From CAVQCJ01 sp963711005 (GTDB taxonomy: Bacteria > Actinomycetota > Actinomycetes > Prado026): a DNA stretch of 64,000 nucleotides. A model generated the notes under the pieces. That model did no database searches and was not told the origin of the DNA. It saw only the letters and a list, made by a program, of their open reading frames with translations. This document shows, piece by piece, positions 1 through 9,207 of this stretch. A program made the position numbers and the translations under genes. Where the stretch lies: assembly GCA_963711005.1 (NCBI GenBank), contig CAVQCJ010000002.1, forward strand, positions 1,905,046 through 1,969,045. Direction: 5' to 3'. Each line of letters starts with the position of its first letter. Position 1 is the stretch's first letter.

Positions 1-37
1 CGGGCACGGGTTCAACATCCACGTCGTCCGCGGGTGA
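1..37 (+). CDS. 3' end of an upstream gene (partial)
   Basis: An open frame enters from the left edge and reads GHGFNIHVVRG before a TGA at 35-37. The stop overlaps the GTG start of the next gene (GTGA), the usual sign of translational coupling, so this is very likely the end of a real gene in the same operon. Eleven residues are too few to name a family. Confidence 0.5.
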   Translation, partial: GHGFNIHVVRG

Positions 38-792
38 GCCTGGGCCCGCCGGCGCCCGAGCCGCCTCCCGAGCCGGCCGTCGAGCCGGCCATCGAGGCGG
101 CGCCGGCGCGGGCGCGCTGGGGGCTCGGCGACGTCGCGATCGCGCTCGGGGGAGCGGTCGTGCTCGGCAACCTGCTCGCGTCGGTCCTGCTGGCCGAGAA
201 GGGGCACGCCTCCGACGTGGTCCAGGCGTGGACCGCCCTCGTGGTGCTGACCGGTCCGTGGCTCCTGCTCGGCGGGTGGCCGTTGCTGGCGACCCGGCTC
301 AAGGGGAACGGCCCGGTCCGCGACCTGGCGCTCAACCTGTCCTGGCGCTCGGCCGGGATCGGCGTGCTGGGCGGCGGCGCCGGGCTGCTCAGCGCGTCGT
401 TGGTGGCGCAGCTGCAGCAGCAGCTCACGCACCGGCAGCTGGACGCCCGGGCCGCCGACGTCGCGCACGACATCGTGTCCGCCTCGCCGGTCGCGCTGGC
501 TCTGTTCGCGCTGGCGACGGCGTTCGGCGCGCCGGTGGTCGAGGAGCTCGCCTTCCGTGGGCTCACGTACGGCTCGTTGCGCAAGCGCGACGTGACCGTG
601 GTCTGGTCGGTCGTGTGGACGACGCTGCTGTTCGCCGCCTTCCACTTCGAGCCCGCCAGGTTCCTGGTCCTGGCCGTGCTCGGCGGTTGGATCGGGGCGG
701 TCCGGGCGGTGACCGGGAGCACGGCGGCGAGCATGGTCGCGCACATGACCGTGAACGTGCCGGGCGCCCTGCTGATCCTGCTCGCGCACTAG
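34..792 (+). CDS. CPBP family intramembrane metalloprotease
   Basis: A 252-residue integral membrane protein of the CPBP (CAAX protease and bacteriocin-processing, Abi) family. After a Pro/Glu-rich N-terminal stretch (about residues 1-28) come several hydrophobic segments and all three family motifs: EELAFRG with E170-E171 and R175, FAAFHFEP with H204, and HMTVN with H237 and N241. These Glu and His residues ligand zinc or act in catalysis in known members. The GTG start overlaps the upstream stop. The substrate cannot be told from sequence; actinobacterial members are often simply annotated as putative immunity or processing proteases. Family assignment is firm, biological role unknown. Confidence 0.88.
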   Translation: MSLGPPAPEPPPEPAVEPAIEAAPARARWGLGDVAIALGGAVVLGNLLASVLLAEKGHASDVVQAWTALVVLTGPWLLLGGWPLLATRLKGNGPVRDLALNLSWRSAGIGVLGGGAGLLSASLVAQLQQQLTHRQLDARAADVAHDIVSASPVALALFALATAFGAPVVEELAFRGLTYGSLRKRDVTVVWSVVWTTLLFAAFHFEPARFLVLAVLGGWIGAVRAVTGSTAASMVAHMTVNVPGALLILLAH

Positions 793-820
793 CCGCCGCC
801 GAATCGGCCGCGCAGCCCGG

Positions 821-1714
821 TCAGCCGGGCGGGGCGAAGCCGTTCGGGTCGTGTGGTGGCAGCGGCTGCGGCGCCGGCGGCGGCGCAGCCGGCTGAGCCG
901 GGTACGGCGGTGGCGCGGGCCTGTACGGCTGCGGGACTCGGGCCAGCTCGCGGCGGCGGCGCTCGGCCAGCACCGCCGCCAGGTACGCCTCGGGTGGACA
1001 GCCGGTCGGTGGTGGCGGTGCTACGTACTGCGAGACGTCGTACGCCACCCGCCGCCCCATCTCGAAGCGCGCCTGCGGCGAGATGTCGCCGGCCCGCGCC
1101 AGGAACTGCCGGGCGGCGAGGGCCAGCGGGTCGGGCAGCCTGGACAGCTCGGCGGTGGCGGCCCACCGGGCCATCGCCAGCGGCGTCTGCACGAGCGGGG
1201 CGGCCGACTCCGGGACCCGTTCGCGCACCACGACCGTCCCGGCGAGGTAGTCGCCGACGCGCTTGCTCCGGGTCGACGCCAGGCAGGTGAGGATCGCGAT
1301 GAACGGCAGGATCCAGATCTCGATGACGCCGAGCAGGGCGCGCACGAGGGCGTGCCGGAAGCGGCCGGACCCGCCGTCGTCCCGGACGACCCGCAGGCCC
1401 ATCGCCATCTTCCCCGGCGTGCGCCCGTTGGTCAGAACCTCGAACAGCAGCGGGTAGCCGACGACCAGGCCGATCGTCACGACCAGCCAGATCGCCGTCC
1501 ACTCGGCGTCGTCGGTGATGTCGGCCTGCGAGAGCAGGAAGACGACCCCCAGGAACAGCGCGAACGTGATGGCCAGGTCGAGCAGCCGGGCCAGCGCGCG
1601 GCTCGGGAAGCGGGCCAGCCGCAGCTCGAGCAGCACCGCCTCGCCGCTGACCAGGTCGCCGCCCAGGTGCGCGCCCCAGCTACCGGTGGGCGCCCCCGGC
1701 GCCGACTGGCTCAT
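821..1714 (-). CDS. RDD family membrane protein with proline-rich tail
   Basis: A protein of 297 residues starting at ATG 1714, which has a GAGGGG ribosome binding site about ten bases upstream; the frame stays open to 1807 but that extension looks non-coding. The RDD domain is clear: SRALARLLD at the first membrane segment, then GRTPGKMAMGLRVV and KRVGDYLAG. The last 55 or so residues are rich in proline and alanine (for example PPYPAQPAAPPPAPQPLPP), probably a disordered cytoplasmic tail. It is divergent from a SpoIIM-family gene across about 80 bases, and close to the MoxR/DUF58 genes, the arrangement also known in mycobacteria (Rv3690-Rv3695 region). Function unknown; RDD proteins have been linked to ion or substrate transport. 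Confidence 0.85.
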   Translation of the reverse strand: MSQSAPGAPTGSWGAHLGGDLVSGEAVLLELRLARFPSRALARLLDLAITFALFLGVVFLLSQADITDDAEWTAIWLVVTIGLVVGYPLLFEVLTNGRTPGKMAMGLRVVRDDGGSGRFRHALVRALLGVIEIWILPFIAILTCLASTRSKRVGDYLAGTVVVRERVPESAAPLVQTPLAMARWAATAELSRLPDPLALAARQFLARAGDISPQARFEMGRRVAYDVSQYVAPPPPTGCPPEAYLAAVLAERRRRELARVPQPYRPAPPPYPAQPAAPPPAPQPLPPHDPNGFAPPG

Positions 1715-1793
1715 CGCGCCCGTCCCCTCGTGCGTTCGCAACAGCCCTGCCGGCGCTCGCGTCGCGGCGCCGTGGGTCGCTGCCCTGCGGATA

Positions 1794-2807
1794 GTGTGCC
1801 GAACCATCGACGTCGACGTGTTCGTGACGGCTCACCGCCGCGAGTGGGACCGCCTGGAGGAGCTCACCCGGCGGGCCCGCACGCTGACCGGCCCCGAGGT
1901 CGACGAGCTCGTCGACCTCTACCAGCGGGCGGCGACGCACCTGTCCGCCGTGCGGACGTCCGCTCCCGACCCCGTGCTGGTGGCCCGGCTCTCGACCCTC
2001 GTGGCCAGGGCCCGCAGCGTCGTCACCGCGTCGGGCGCCCCGGCCTACCTCGAGGTCGCGCTGTTCTTCACCCGCCGGTTCCCGGCGGCGGTGTACCGGG
2101 CCCGCTGGTGGTGGCTGACCACGGGTGCCGCCTTCGTGGTCGTCGCGTTCGCCCTCGCGTGGTGGGTCTACGCCAACCCCGATGTCCAGTCCTCCATCGC
2201 CACCCCGGACGAGGTGCGCCAGCTGGTCGACCAGGACTTCGCGTCGTACTACTCCTCGCACCCCGCGGCGGCGTTCGCGTTCCAGGTCTGGACGAACAAC
2301 GCATGGCTGACCGCGCTGGTGATCGCGTCCGGAGGCCTGCTCGGCCTCCCGATCCCGTGGCTGCTCGCGACCAACGCGGCCAACGTCGGGGTGATCGCCG
2401 GGCTCATGGGCGCGCACGGACGGCTCGGCGAGTTCTTCGGGCTGATCCTCCCGCACGGCCTGCTCGAGCTGACCGCGGTGTTCGTGGGCGCCGGCGTCGG
2501 GTTGCGGCTGGGCTGGACGATCGTCGCGCCCGGCGAACGTCCCAGGGGCGCCGCGGTCGCGCAGGAGGGTCGGGCGGCGGTCGGGGTGGCGATGGGCCTG
2601 GTCGCGGTGCTGCTCGTGTCCGGCGTGGTCGAGGCGTTCGTGACGCCGTCCGGCCTGCCCACCTGGGCGCGGATCGCGATCGGCGTCCTCGTCTGGATGG
2701 CGTTCCTCGCGTACGTGTTCGTGCTCGGCGGCCGAGCGGCCCGCGCCGGCGAGACCGGCGACCTGGACGCGTCGGCGGTCGGCGACAGCCGACCGGTCGC
2801 GGCGTAG
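1794..2807 (+). CDS. Stage II sporulation protein M (SpoIIM) family membrane protein
   Basis: About 337 residues. The N-terminal half is soluble and charged (FVTAHRREWDRLEELTRRAR), followed by several membrane segments beginning with WWWLTTGAAFVVVAFALAWW and a conserved region NNAWLTALVIASGG / NAANVGVIAGLM, typical of actinobacterial SpoIIM-like (DUF95) proteins. The best start is GTG 1794, giving MCRTIDVDVF; GTG 1818 is an alternative, and the longer open frame from 1515 lies over the divergent RDD gene. These organisms need not sporulate: the family is widespread beside RDD and MoxR/DUF58 genes and its role there is not established. In Bacillus, SpoIIM belongs to the engulfment DMP complex with peptidoglycan hydrolases, so an envelope role is a reasonable guess. 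Confidence 0.82.
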   Translation: MCRTIDVDVFVTAHRREWDRLEELTRRARTLTGPEVDELVDLYQRAATHLSAVRTSAPDPVLVARLSTLVARARSVVTASGAPAYLEVALFFTRRFPAAVYRARWWWLTTGAAFVVVAFALAWWVYANPDVQSSIATPDEVRQLVDQDFASYYSSHPAAAFAFQVWTNNAWLTALVIASGGLLGLPIPWLLATNAANVGVIAGLMGAHGRLGEFFGLILPHGLLELTAVFVGAGVGLRLGWTIVAPGERPRGAAVAQEGRAAVGVAMGLVAVLLVSGVVEAFVTPSGLPTWARIAIGVLVWMAFLAYVFVLGGRAARAGETGDLDASAVGDSRPVAA

Positions 2808-2830
2808 CCCTCGCGCGCTACAGAGCCGGG

Positions 2831-4123
2831 CTAGAGCCGCCCGGCGGCCTTCAGCGCGAGGTACGCGTCCGCCAGCCGCGGCGGCAGCTCCTCGGGGTCG
2901 CCCTCGACCACCGTCACGCCGGCGCGGGCCAGCCGGGCCCCGACCTGCTGCCGGGCGAGAACCGCGCGTGAGCCGGCCGCCGCGTCGTACACCGCGTCCG
3001 CGTCACCACGCTCGGCGGCCATCTCCTCGACCCTCGGGTCGGCGACGGACGCGAGCAGCACCTGGTGGCGGGCGGTGAGCCGGCCGAGCTCGGGCAGCAG
3101 CCCGTACTCGACCGGGGCCGGGTCGAGCGCGGTGAGCAGCACGACGAGCGAGCGGTGCGGCGCCCGCCGCAGCACCTCGCCCGCGATGGCACGCCAGTCC
3201 GCCTCGACGAGCTGGGCGTCGAGCACCGCCAGCGCCTGGACGAACGACGGCAGCACCTCGGTCGCGGACCGGCCCTGCACCGCCGCCCGGAGCACCCGGT
3301 CGTGCGCCAGCAGGTCGACCCGGTCGCCGGCCCGGGTCGCCAGCGCGGCCAGCAGCAGCGCGGCGTCCATCGCGGCGTCCAGGCGCGGTGCGTCGCCGAC
3401 CCGTCCGGCCGCGGTCCGCCCGGTGTCCAGCACGAGCAGCACGTGCCGGTCCCGCTCAGGCCGCCAGGTCCGGACCACCACGTCACGGGACCGCGCGGAC
3501 GCCCGCCAGTCGATCGAGCGTACGTCGTCGCCCGGGACGTACTCGCGCAGCGAGTCGAACTCGGTGCCCTGACCGCGCACGAGCACCGGTGTCCGGCCGT
3601 CCAGGTCGCGCAGCCGGGCCAGCTTGGCCGGCAGGTGCTTGCGCGACGCGAACGACGGCAGCACCCGCAACCGCCACGGCGCCGCGTGCGCACCCTGCCG
3701 GGCGGCCAGGCCGAGCGGGCCGAACGCCCGGACTGTCACCCGGTCCGGCACCCGGTCCCCGCGCCGGGTCGGCACCAGCTCGACCGTCAGCGCGCGCCGC
3801 TCGCCCGCCGGCAGGTCGAGCGGCTGCCGGGGGTTGCGCGCACCGGCACTGGGCGGCCACGCGTCGCGCAGCACGCCGCGGACCGGGCGCCGCCCCGGGT
3901 TGGACACGCGCACGAGGACCGTCGCAGTCTCGCCGAGGCGCACCGAGACATCTCCGGACCGGACCACCCGCAGACCGCGCACCGAGCCCGCCAGCAGCAG
4001 GTCGAGCCCGACCAGCAGCAGCAGCACCGCGTCGACGGCCCAGAACGCGGCCCACGACCCGCTCAGCCCGACGACGAGGCCACCGAGCAGCGCGAGCAGC
4101 GCGAGCCGACCGGAGACCGCCAT
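2831..4123 (-). CDS. DUF58 domain protein
   Basis: A 430-residue protein starting at ATG 4123. Two N-terminal hydrophobic segments (residues about 6-50) precede a beta-rich region and the DUF58 signature GTEFDSLREYVPGDDVRSIDWRAS split over about residues 200-230, followed by a von Willebrand A-like fold start LLVLDTGRT. It is the last gene of a leftward operon, 17 bases after the MoxR stop. MoxR AAA ATPases and DUF58/VWA proteins act as pairs, the ATPase remodelling the VWA-bound partner. The frame continues upstream into the moxR region only because of the moxR frameshift; it is not a fusion. Confidence 0.86.
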   Translation of the reverse strand: MAVSGRLALLALLGGLVVGLSGSWAAFWAVDAVLLLLVGLDLLLAGSVRGLRVVRSGDVSVRLGETATVLVRVSNPGRRPVRGVLRDAWPPSAGARNPRQPLDLPAGERRALTVELVPTRRGDRVPDRVTVRAFGPLGLAARQGAHAAPWRLRVLPSFASRKHLPAKLARLRDLDGRTPVLVRGQGTEFDSLREYVPGDDVRSIDWRASARSRDVVVRTWRPERDRHVLLVLDTGRTAAGRVGDAPRLDAAMDAALLLAALATRAGDRVDLLAHDRVLRAAVQGRSATEVLPSFVQALAVLDAQLVEADWRAIAGEVLRRAPHRSLVVLLTALDPAPVEYGLLPELGRLTARHQVLLASVADPRVEEMAAERGDADAVYDAAAGSRAVLARQQVGARLARAGVTVVEGDPEELPPRLADAYLALKAAGRL

Positions 4124-4140
4124 GTCAGCCGACCTCCATG

Positions 4141-5110
4141 TCAGCGCGGCACGGGCACCGTGGCGAGCACGCCGTCGAGCACGCCGTCCGCGGTGACGCC
4201 CTCGAGCTCGGACTCGGCCCGCAGCTGGATCCGGTGTCGCAGCGCCGGTCGCGCCAGGGCCTTGACGTCGTCCGGGGTGACGTAGCCGCGTCCGGACAGC
4301 CACGCCCAGGCCCGCGCGCACGCCATCAGCGCGGTCGCGCCGCGCGGTGACACGCCCAGCCGCAGCGAGGGGGACTGGCGGGTGGCCCGGCACAGGTCGA
4401 CGACGTAGCCGAACACCTCCGGCGCCATCTGCACCTGGCGGACCCCGTCGCGGCCGGCAGCGAGGTCGGCCGGCCCGGCCACGCGCCGCAGCCCGGCCCC
4501 GGCGAGGTCGCGCGGGTCGAAGCCGGCGGCGTGCCGCTGCAGCACGGTGACCTCGTCCTCGCGGGACGGGGTGCCGACGGCGAGCTTGAGCAGGAAGCGG
4601 TCCAGCTGCGCCTCGGGCAGCGGGTACGTCCCCTCGTACTCGATCGGGTTCTGCGTGGCGCACACGACGAACGGGTCGGGCAAGCGGCCGTGGCAGGCCG
4701 TCGACCGACACCTGGCGCTCCTCCATCGCCTCGAGCAGCGCGGCCTGGGTCTTCGGCGGCGTCCGGTTGATCTCGTCGGCGACCAGGAGGTTGGTGAAGA
4801 CCGGGCCCGGCCGGAACGAGAACTCGGCCGTGCGCGCGTCGTAGACGAGCGAACCGGTGACGTCGCCGGGCATCAGGTCCGGAGTGAACTGCAGCCGCCG
4901 TGACTCCAGCGCGAGCGAGGCGGCCAGCGCCCGGATGAGCAGCGTCTTGGCCGTGCCCGGTACGCCTTCGAGCAGCACGTGCCCGCGGACGAGCAGAGCG
5001 ATGACCAGGCCGGTGACCGCGGCGTCCTGGCCGACCACGGCCTTGGCCACCTCGCCACGCACGGCGAGCAGGGCGGCGCGGGCGTCGGGTTGCTCCTGCG
5101 CGTCGGTCAT
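4141..5110 (-). CDS. MoxR family AAA+ ATPase (apparent frameshift)
   Basis: A MoxR-type AAA+ ATPase starting MTDAQEQPDA at 5110; that ATG overlaps the stop of the DUF4350 gene (ATGA). Walker A is GVPGTAKT at residues 49-56 and Walker B is DEIN at 112-115; the C-terminal part has FVVCATQNPIEYEGTYPLPE (sensor 1 region) and a conserved LRLGVSPRGATALM. The frame breaks at about 4682, where the reading CTTGCCCGAC would be continuous as CTGCCCGAC, i.e. one extra base. All motifs are present on both sides, so I treat it as one intact gene of about 322 residues. Operon neighbours DUF58, DUF4350 and DUF4129 match the standard actinobacterial arrangement. Confidence 0.87.
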
Positions 5111-6303
5111 GGTCGACGGACCTGCCTCTCCAGCGTGTCGAGGGCGGACGCGAGGCCGACCAGCCCGGCGTCGTCGTGCGGTGCGGCACCGTACAGGAGG
5201 TTCGCGACGCTCTCCGGCGGCCAGCCGGACCTGGCCGCGACCTGTCCGACCACGGCGTCCCGGCTGCTGCCCGGCGGCAGCCCGAGCGGCCCGACCAGCC
5301 GCGACCGGCTGGCCGCGCGCAGGTGCTCGGCCGCCCGTCCGCGCGCCCCCCGGCGGCGGTACAGCCGGGCCCGGCCCTCGGTGGTCTCGGCGGCGCGCAC
5401 GTCGACCGGCAGCGGCTCGACGACCACCGGCCCGAGCCGGCGCCCGCGCCACAGCGCCGCGAGCAGCACGACCACCACCAGCTGGGCCAGCACCAGTCCC
5501 ACCCACGGCGGCAGCAAGTCGGTGAGCGTGCTGCCGCCGTCGGCCGGTCTGGCCTCGTCCGGGAGCCGGGCGAACCAGAGCACGTCCGTGTGCGCACCCA
5601 GCAGGTTCAGCGCGAGGGCGGCGTTGCCGTCGTCGCCGATCGACGCGTTCGTGAACGCGACGCCGGAGCCGACGAGGGTGACGGTCCGTCCGTCCACCAG
5701 CGTCTGGCGCACCACGGTGCCCTCGCCCTGCGCGGCGTAGCAGGACTCGACGGTGCCCGACGACGGCCGGCCGGTCAGGCTCACGCCGCCGGTCAGGGCC
5801 GGCCCGGCGAGAGTGGCCGCGCGCAGCGAGCACGCCGGCTCGCGCACGCGGGCATCGGCGCCGTGCCCGACATCCATCCCGGGGATCATCCGCGGGACTC
5901 CGCGCTCGTCCGGGTCGGTCACCACAAGGTCGGCAGAGACGGCCCAGACCAGGCTCAGGTCGTGCTGGTCGAGGTCCTGCGCGTCCGGCACGAACAACGT
6001 CATGCCCCACGAGGCGTCCCGCGACGCGGTCACCGCGTCGGTCACCACGGTGACCCGGACACCCTGCTGCTCGAGCAGCGCGCGCAGCGCGCGGGCACCT
6101 TCGGGGCGGGCCGAGCCGGGCTGCAGGTAGCCCTGCGGACCGCTCGCCGAGACCGCCCCTACGACGGCCGCGACCAGCAGGACCAGCACGACGACGGCGG
6201 CCACCCGGGTCCACCGCCCGACGCGGGCCCGCGCCGGCGGACCCAGCGGTCCGGCCGGGCCGCTCGGTCCGGACGGAACGACGATCTCGCCGGTCACGGT
6301 CAT
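5107..6303 (-). CDS. DUF4350 domain-containing membrane protein
   Basis: 398 residues, starting at ATG 6303, which overlaps the stop of the DUF4129 gene. A single membrane segment (about residues 33-53) is followed by GYLQPGSARPEGARALRALL, the DUF4350 beginning, a soluble domain with a predicted Rossmann-like TLFVPDAQDLD strand, and a second membrane segment near residue 260 (WVGLVLAQLVVVVLLAALW). The C-terminal part is soluble. In actinobacteria this protein sits between DUF4129 and MoxR genes, as here; no biochemical role is established. A surface-side ligand-binding domain signalling to the MoxR/DUF58 pair is possible but is my inference. Confidence 0.8.
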   Translation of the reverse strand: MTVTGEIVVPSGPSGPAGPLGPPARARVGRWTRVAAVVVLVLLVAAVVGAVSASGPQGYLQPGSARPEGARALRALLEQQGVRVTVVTDAVTASRDASWGMTLFVPDAQDLDQHDLSLVWAVSADLVVTDPDERGVPRMIPGMDVGHGADARVREPACSLRAATLAGPALTGGVSLTGRPSSGTVESCYAAQGEGTVVRQTLVDGRTVTLVGSGVAFTNASIGDDGNAALALNLLGAHTDVLWFARLPDEARPADGGSTLTDLLPPWVGLVLAQLVVVVLLAALWRGRRLGPVVVEPLPVDVRAAETTEGRARLYRRRGARGRAAEHLRAASRSRLVGPLGLPPGSSRDAVVGQVAARSGWPPESVANLLYGAAPHDDAGLVGLASALDTLERQVRRP

Positions 6304-6989
6304 CGCAGCGGCTCCCAGCCGGAGCCGGCTGCGCCGGCGGTCAGCGCCACCCGGGCCACCGGGGTCGCGGCGACCTGCTCGTCCACCTCGCGCAGGCGCC
6401 GGTCGGCGGCGGCGTCCGCGTGCAGGCCGCCGTACGCGACGTCGTCGAAGGTGCGTGACGCGCTGGTCAAGGCGGACCCCGACGCCGGGAGCACCCGCGC
6501 GGCCTCCGCGGCCGCCTCGTCCGCGGTCCGGCCCGGTCGCGGGTCGAGCACGTCCCGCTCCTCCAGCGAGCGGACCAGCCCCCGGAAGCGCTGCCGGACG
6601 GCCTCGTCCCAGTCGCCGTCGGCAGCGGCCCGGTCGGCGTCCGCCCGGTACGCGGCCGCGGACCGGACCTGCCCGACGAACACTGAGCGGTCGGCGGACT
6701 CGGTCCTGCGCAGCGGTCCCACCCGCCAGCGGACGAGGACGACGATCAGCACCACGACCGCGGCGAGCACGACCAGCCCGCCGATGCCGCCGGGGGCCAC
6801 GGCGTCGACGGCATGGATCACCCGCCCGATCAGGTCGTCCAGCCACCGGGTGAGCTGCTCGACCGCCGACGGACGACCGGCCGCGTACGCCGGCTTGGCC
6901 AGCTCAGCCTGCGCGGCGGCGGCGGCCTGGTCCCGACCGATGTCGATCGGGACCTTCGCGCCGACCACGACGAGGACGGACCAGGTCAC
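6300..6989 (-). CDS. DUF4129 domain-containing membrane protein
   Basis: 229 residues from GTG 6989, whose GTGA overlaps the stop of the upstream gene. There is a hydrophobic N-terminus, a second membrane segment (GGLVVLAAVVVLIVVLVRW) near the middle, and a C-terminal cytoplasmic DUF4129 domain with the pattern EAVRQRFRGLVRSLEERDVLDPRPGRTADE in two parts, then TFDDVAYGG. Such domains are usually next to or fused to transglutaminase-like proteins and MoxR/DUF58 modules. Its gene order and tight overlaps on both sides put it in the same operon; function is unproven. Confidence 0.82.
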   Translation of the reverse strand: MTWSVLVVVGAKVPIDIGRDQAAAAAQAELAKPAYAAGRPSAVEQLTRWLDDLIGRVIHAVDAVAPGGIGGLVVLAAVVVLIVVLVRWRVGPLRRTESADRSVFVGQVRSAAAYRADADRAAADGDWDEAVRQRFRGLVRSLEERDVLDPRPGRTADEAAAEAARVLPASGSALTSASRTFDDVAYGGLHADAAADRRLREVDEQVAATPVARVALTAGAAGSGWEPLR

Positions 6990-8353
6990 GCGGGCGGGGG
7001 TTCGGCCGGCGGAGGCGGTGCAGGTGGGTCGGCAGGCGGAGTGGGCGCCGGGGCGGCAGGCGTGGCGTCCACCGGCGCGGCCGGCGGCGCGGGCGGTGGG
7101 TATGCCGACGTGGTCGGCTGCTGGTACGACGGCGGCGGAGCCGGGTACGACGGCTGCTGGTACGACGGTGGGGCCTGGTACGCCGGCGGCGCGGGGTAGG
7201 CCGGCGCGGCCTGGTAGGCCGGTGGCGGGGCGATGCCGGTGGCCCGCTGGAGCTCGAGGTCGAGCCCTTCGGTCCGCATCCGGCGGTCCACGTACATCAC
7301 CGCGACCAGGCAGCCCAGGAACGGCCAGGTGATCGTGTCCGACAGGAAGCCGGACAACGCCGAGACCGCTGCGGAGCCGACGTCGGCGCCGCCGGCGTAC
7401 GTCCCGTTGAAGATGCCCGTCGCGACCCCGCTGACCAGCAGCAGCGGCACACCGATCGCGAACGTGATCACCATGTAGATGACCAGCCCGAGGACGAGCA
7501 GCCACAGCGTCCGCCACCAGGCCCCACGCACGAGCGACGCCGAGCGGCCCAGCGACCCCGTCACCCGTCCGCGCTCCAGGACCAGGGCGGGCACCGCCAG
7601 CGAGAACACCACCCACGGGTAGATCTCGCCGATCCCGCACAGCAGGGAGGCGGCCGCGATCGCGAGCCAGGCCAGGAAGGCGACGCCCAGCAGCTTGCCC
7701 AGCTGCGGCCGCGCGATCGCCCACGCCTGGCTCCACTCGGGCCGCTCGCCCAGGACCGCGCGACCGACGACGGCGCTGCAGACGGTGGTCAGCGCCAGCA
7801 GCGCCACGAACTCGATCAGAGTGCTGGGGAGCAGGGCGAAGAACCCGGTGAAGTTCACGTCGACCCGGCGGAAGCCGGCGTCGTCGTAGCTCGTGGTCGA
7901 CGTGCTGAGGTCGCTGAGCAGGGTCAGGTCGAGGATGAACCTGATCAGCGTGTACGCCCCGACGATCAGCCCGGCCGAGCCGAGCAGCACCTTCCAGTTC
8001 GACCGGACCGTGGACAGCGCGCCGTCGAGGATCTCGCCGATGCCCAGCGGCCGGAGCGGCACGACGCCCGGCTTGGCGGCGTACCCGCCGTAGCCCGCGT
8101 ACGCCGCCGGCGCGGCCGGGTAGGGCGTGCCGTAACCGCCCCACTGCCCAGGCGGCGGCGGGGGCGGGTAGCCGGGCGCCGCGGTGTAGCCGGGGGGCGC
8201 CGGGTAGGAGCCGGGAACGCCGGCGCCCGGTGGTGCGTCGTAACGGGGTGCACCAGCAGGAGGAGACGGCGGATAGCCGCCGGCAGGCATTGTGGGCTCG
8301 TGCCCAGGCGGCGCTCCCTCGTCCGGCGCGGCCCAGCCCGGCTGGTCCGACAT
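6986..8353 (-). CDS. Membrane protein with glycerophosphodiester phosphodiesterase-type membrane domain and proline-rich ends
   Basis: 455 residues starting MSDQPGWAAPDEG at 8353; first gene of the leftward operon. Residues 1-95 and about 370-455 are Pro/Ala/Tyr/Gly-rich, with repeated PAY/PSYQQP units. The centre has six or so membrane segments, beginning PLGIGEILDGALSTVRSNWK, the hallmark of the membrane domain found N-terminal to glycerophosphoryl diester phosphodiesterases. No catalytic phosphodiesterase domain is present. The tyrosine-rich low-complexity ends resemble those on other actinobacterial envelope proteins and may mediate assembly. Role unknown. Confidence 0.8.
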   Translation of the reverse strand: MSDQPGWAAPDEGAPPGHEPTMPAGGYPPSPPAGAPRYDAPPGAGVPGSYPAPPGYTAAPGYPPPPPPGQWGGYGTPYPAAPAAYAGYGGYAAKPGVVPLRPLGIGEILDGALSTVRSNWKVLLGSAGLIVGAYTLIRFILDLTLLSDLSTSTTSYDDAGFRRVDVNFTGFFALLPSTLIEFVALLALTTVCSAVVGRAVLGERPEWSQAWAIARPQLGKLLGVAFLAWLAIAAASLLCGIGEIYPWVVFSLAVPALVLERGRVTGSLGRSASLVRGAWWRTLWLLVLGLVIYMVITFAIGVPLLLVSGVATGIFNGTYAGGADVGSAAVSALSGFLSDTITWPFLGCLVAVMYVDRRMRTEGLDLELQRATGIAPPPAYQAAPAYPAPPAYQAPPSYQQPSYPAPPPSYQQPTTSAYPPPAPPAAPVDATPAAPAPTPPADPPAPPPPAEPPPA

Positions 8354-8523
8354 CAGCCCCCCTCGCGCACCGTCGCGAACCCGTCTCCGGCGCCCTTGCT
8401 GGTCACCCGGCGGGCCTATCGTGGCACGTGTCCCGGCACCTGTACGGGAGCAGCGCCGAGGCGGTCGAGGCCAGCCGCGTCGCACAAGCCTCGCCGCGCG
8501 CCGTGGGATGCGACGATGGGCGC
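8354..8523. promoter_or_regulatory. Divergent intergenic region before mtrA
   Basis: About 170 bases separate the start of the leftward membrane-protein operon from mtrA, so promoters for both should lie here. I do not see a convincing -35/-10 pair or repeat. The assignment rests on the divergent arrangement alone. Confidence 0.4.
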
Positions 8524-9207
8524 ATGAAGGCACGTGTGCTCGTGGTCGACGACGACCCGGCGCTGGCGGAGATGCTCGGCATCGTCCTGCGCGGCGAAGG
8601 TTTCGAGCCGTCGTTCTGCTCCGACGGACTGCGGGCGATGGGAGTGTTCCGCGAGACCCGTCCGGACCTCGTCCTGCTCGACCTGATGCTCCCCGGGCTC
8701 GGCGGCATCGACGTGTGCCGTCAGATCAGGGCCGAGTCCGGCGTGCCGATCGTCATGCTGACCGCCAAGAGCGACACGGTCGACGTGGTCCTCGGGCTGG
8801 AGTCCGGCGCGGACGACTACGTCGTGAAGCCGTTCAAGCCGAAGGAGCTCGTGGCCCGGGTGCGCACGCGGCTGCGCCGCGACACCGCGCCGGCCCCCGA
8901 GCGGCTGGAGATCGGCGACCTGTCCATCGACGTCGCCGGGCACGTGGTCAGCCGGGCCGGCCGGCCGATCAACCTGACCCCGCTGGAGTTCGACCTGCTG
9001 GTGGCCCTCGCCCGCAAGCCCTGGCAGGTGTTCACCCGCGAGGTGCTGCTCGAGCAGGTGTGGGGCTACCGGCACGCGGCGGACACCCGCCTCGTCAACG
9101 TCCACGTGCAGCGGCTGCGGTCCAAGATCGAGCAGGACCCCGAGCGCCCCGAGATCGTCGTCACCGTGCGCGGGGTCGGTTACAAGGCTGGCAACCCGAG
9201 CGTCTAG
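8524..9207 (+). CDS. mtrA: Response regulator MtrA
   Basis: 227-residue OmpR/PhoB-type response regulator. The receiver has the acidic pocket D9-D10-D11, the phosphorylation site D53 in LLDLMLPG and K82 in MLTAKSD; the C-terminal winged helix has LTPLEFDLLVALARKPWQVF and VNVHVQRLRSKIE. The assignment to MtrA rather than another OmpR regulator follows from close similarity to the actinobacterial MtrA pattern and from the downstream mtrB-lpqB pair. MtrA controls cell-wall hydrolases and cell division in mycobacteria and development in streptomycetes. ATG 8524 is the first start giving the standard receiver. Confidence 0.95.
   Translation: MKARVLVVDDDPALAEMLGIVLRGEGFEPSFCSDGLRAMGVFRETRPDLVLLDLMLPGLGGIDVCRQIRAESGVPIVMLTAKSDTVDVVLGLESGADDYVVKPFKPKELVARVRTRLRRDTAPAPERLEIGDLSIDVAGHVVSRAGRPINLTPLEFDLLVALARKPWQVFTREVLLEQVWGYRHAADTRLVNVHVQRLRSKIEQDPERPEIVVTVRGVGYKAGNPSV

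Noticed and set aside
2831..6214. A 1,127-residue leftward open frame
   Set aside because: It joins DUF58 to part of moxR and a shadow frame of the DUF4350 gene only because of the moxR break; each gene has its own start and stop.
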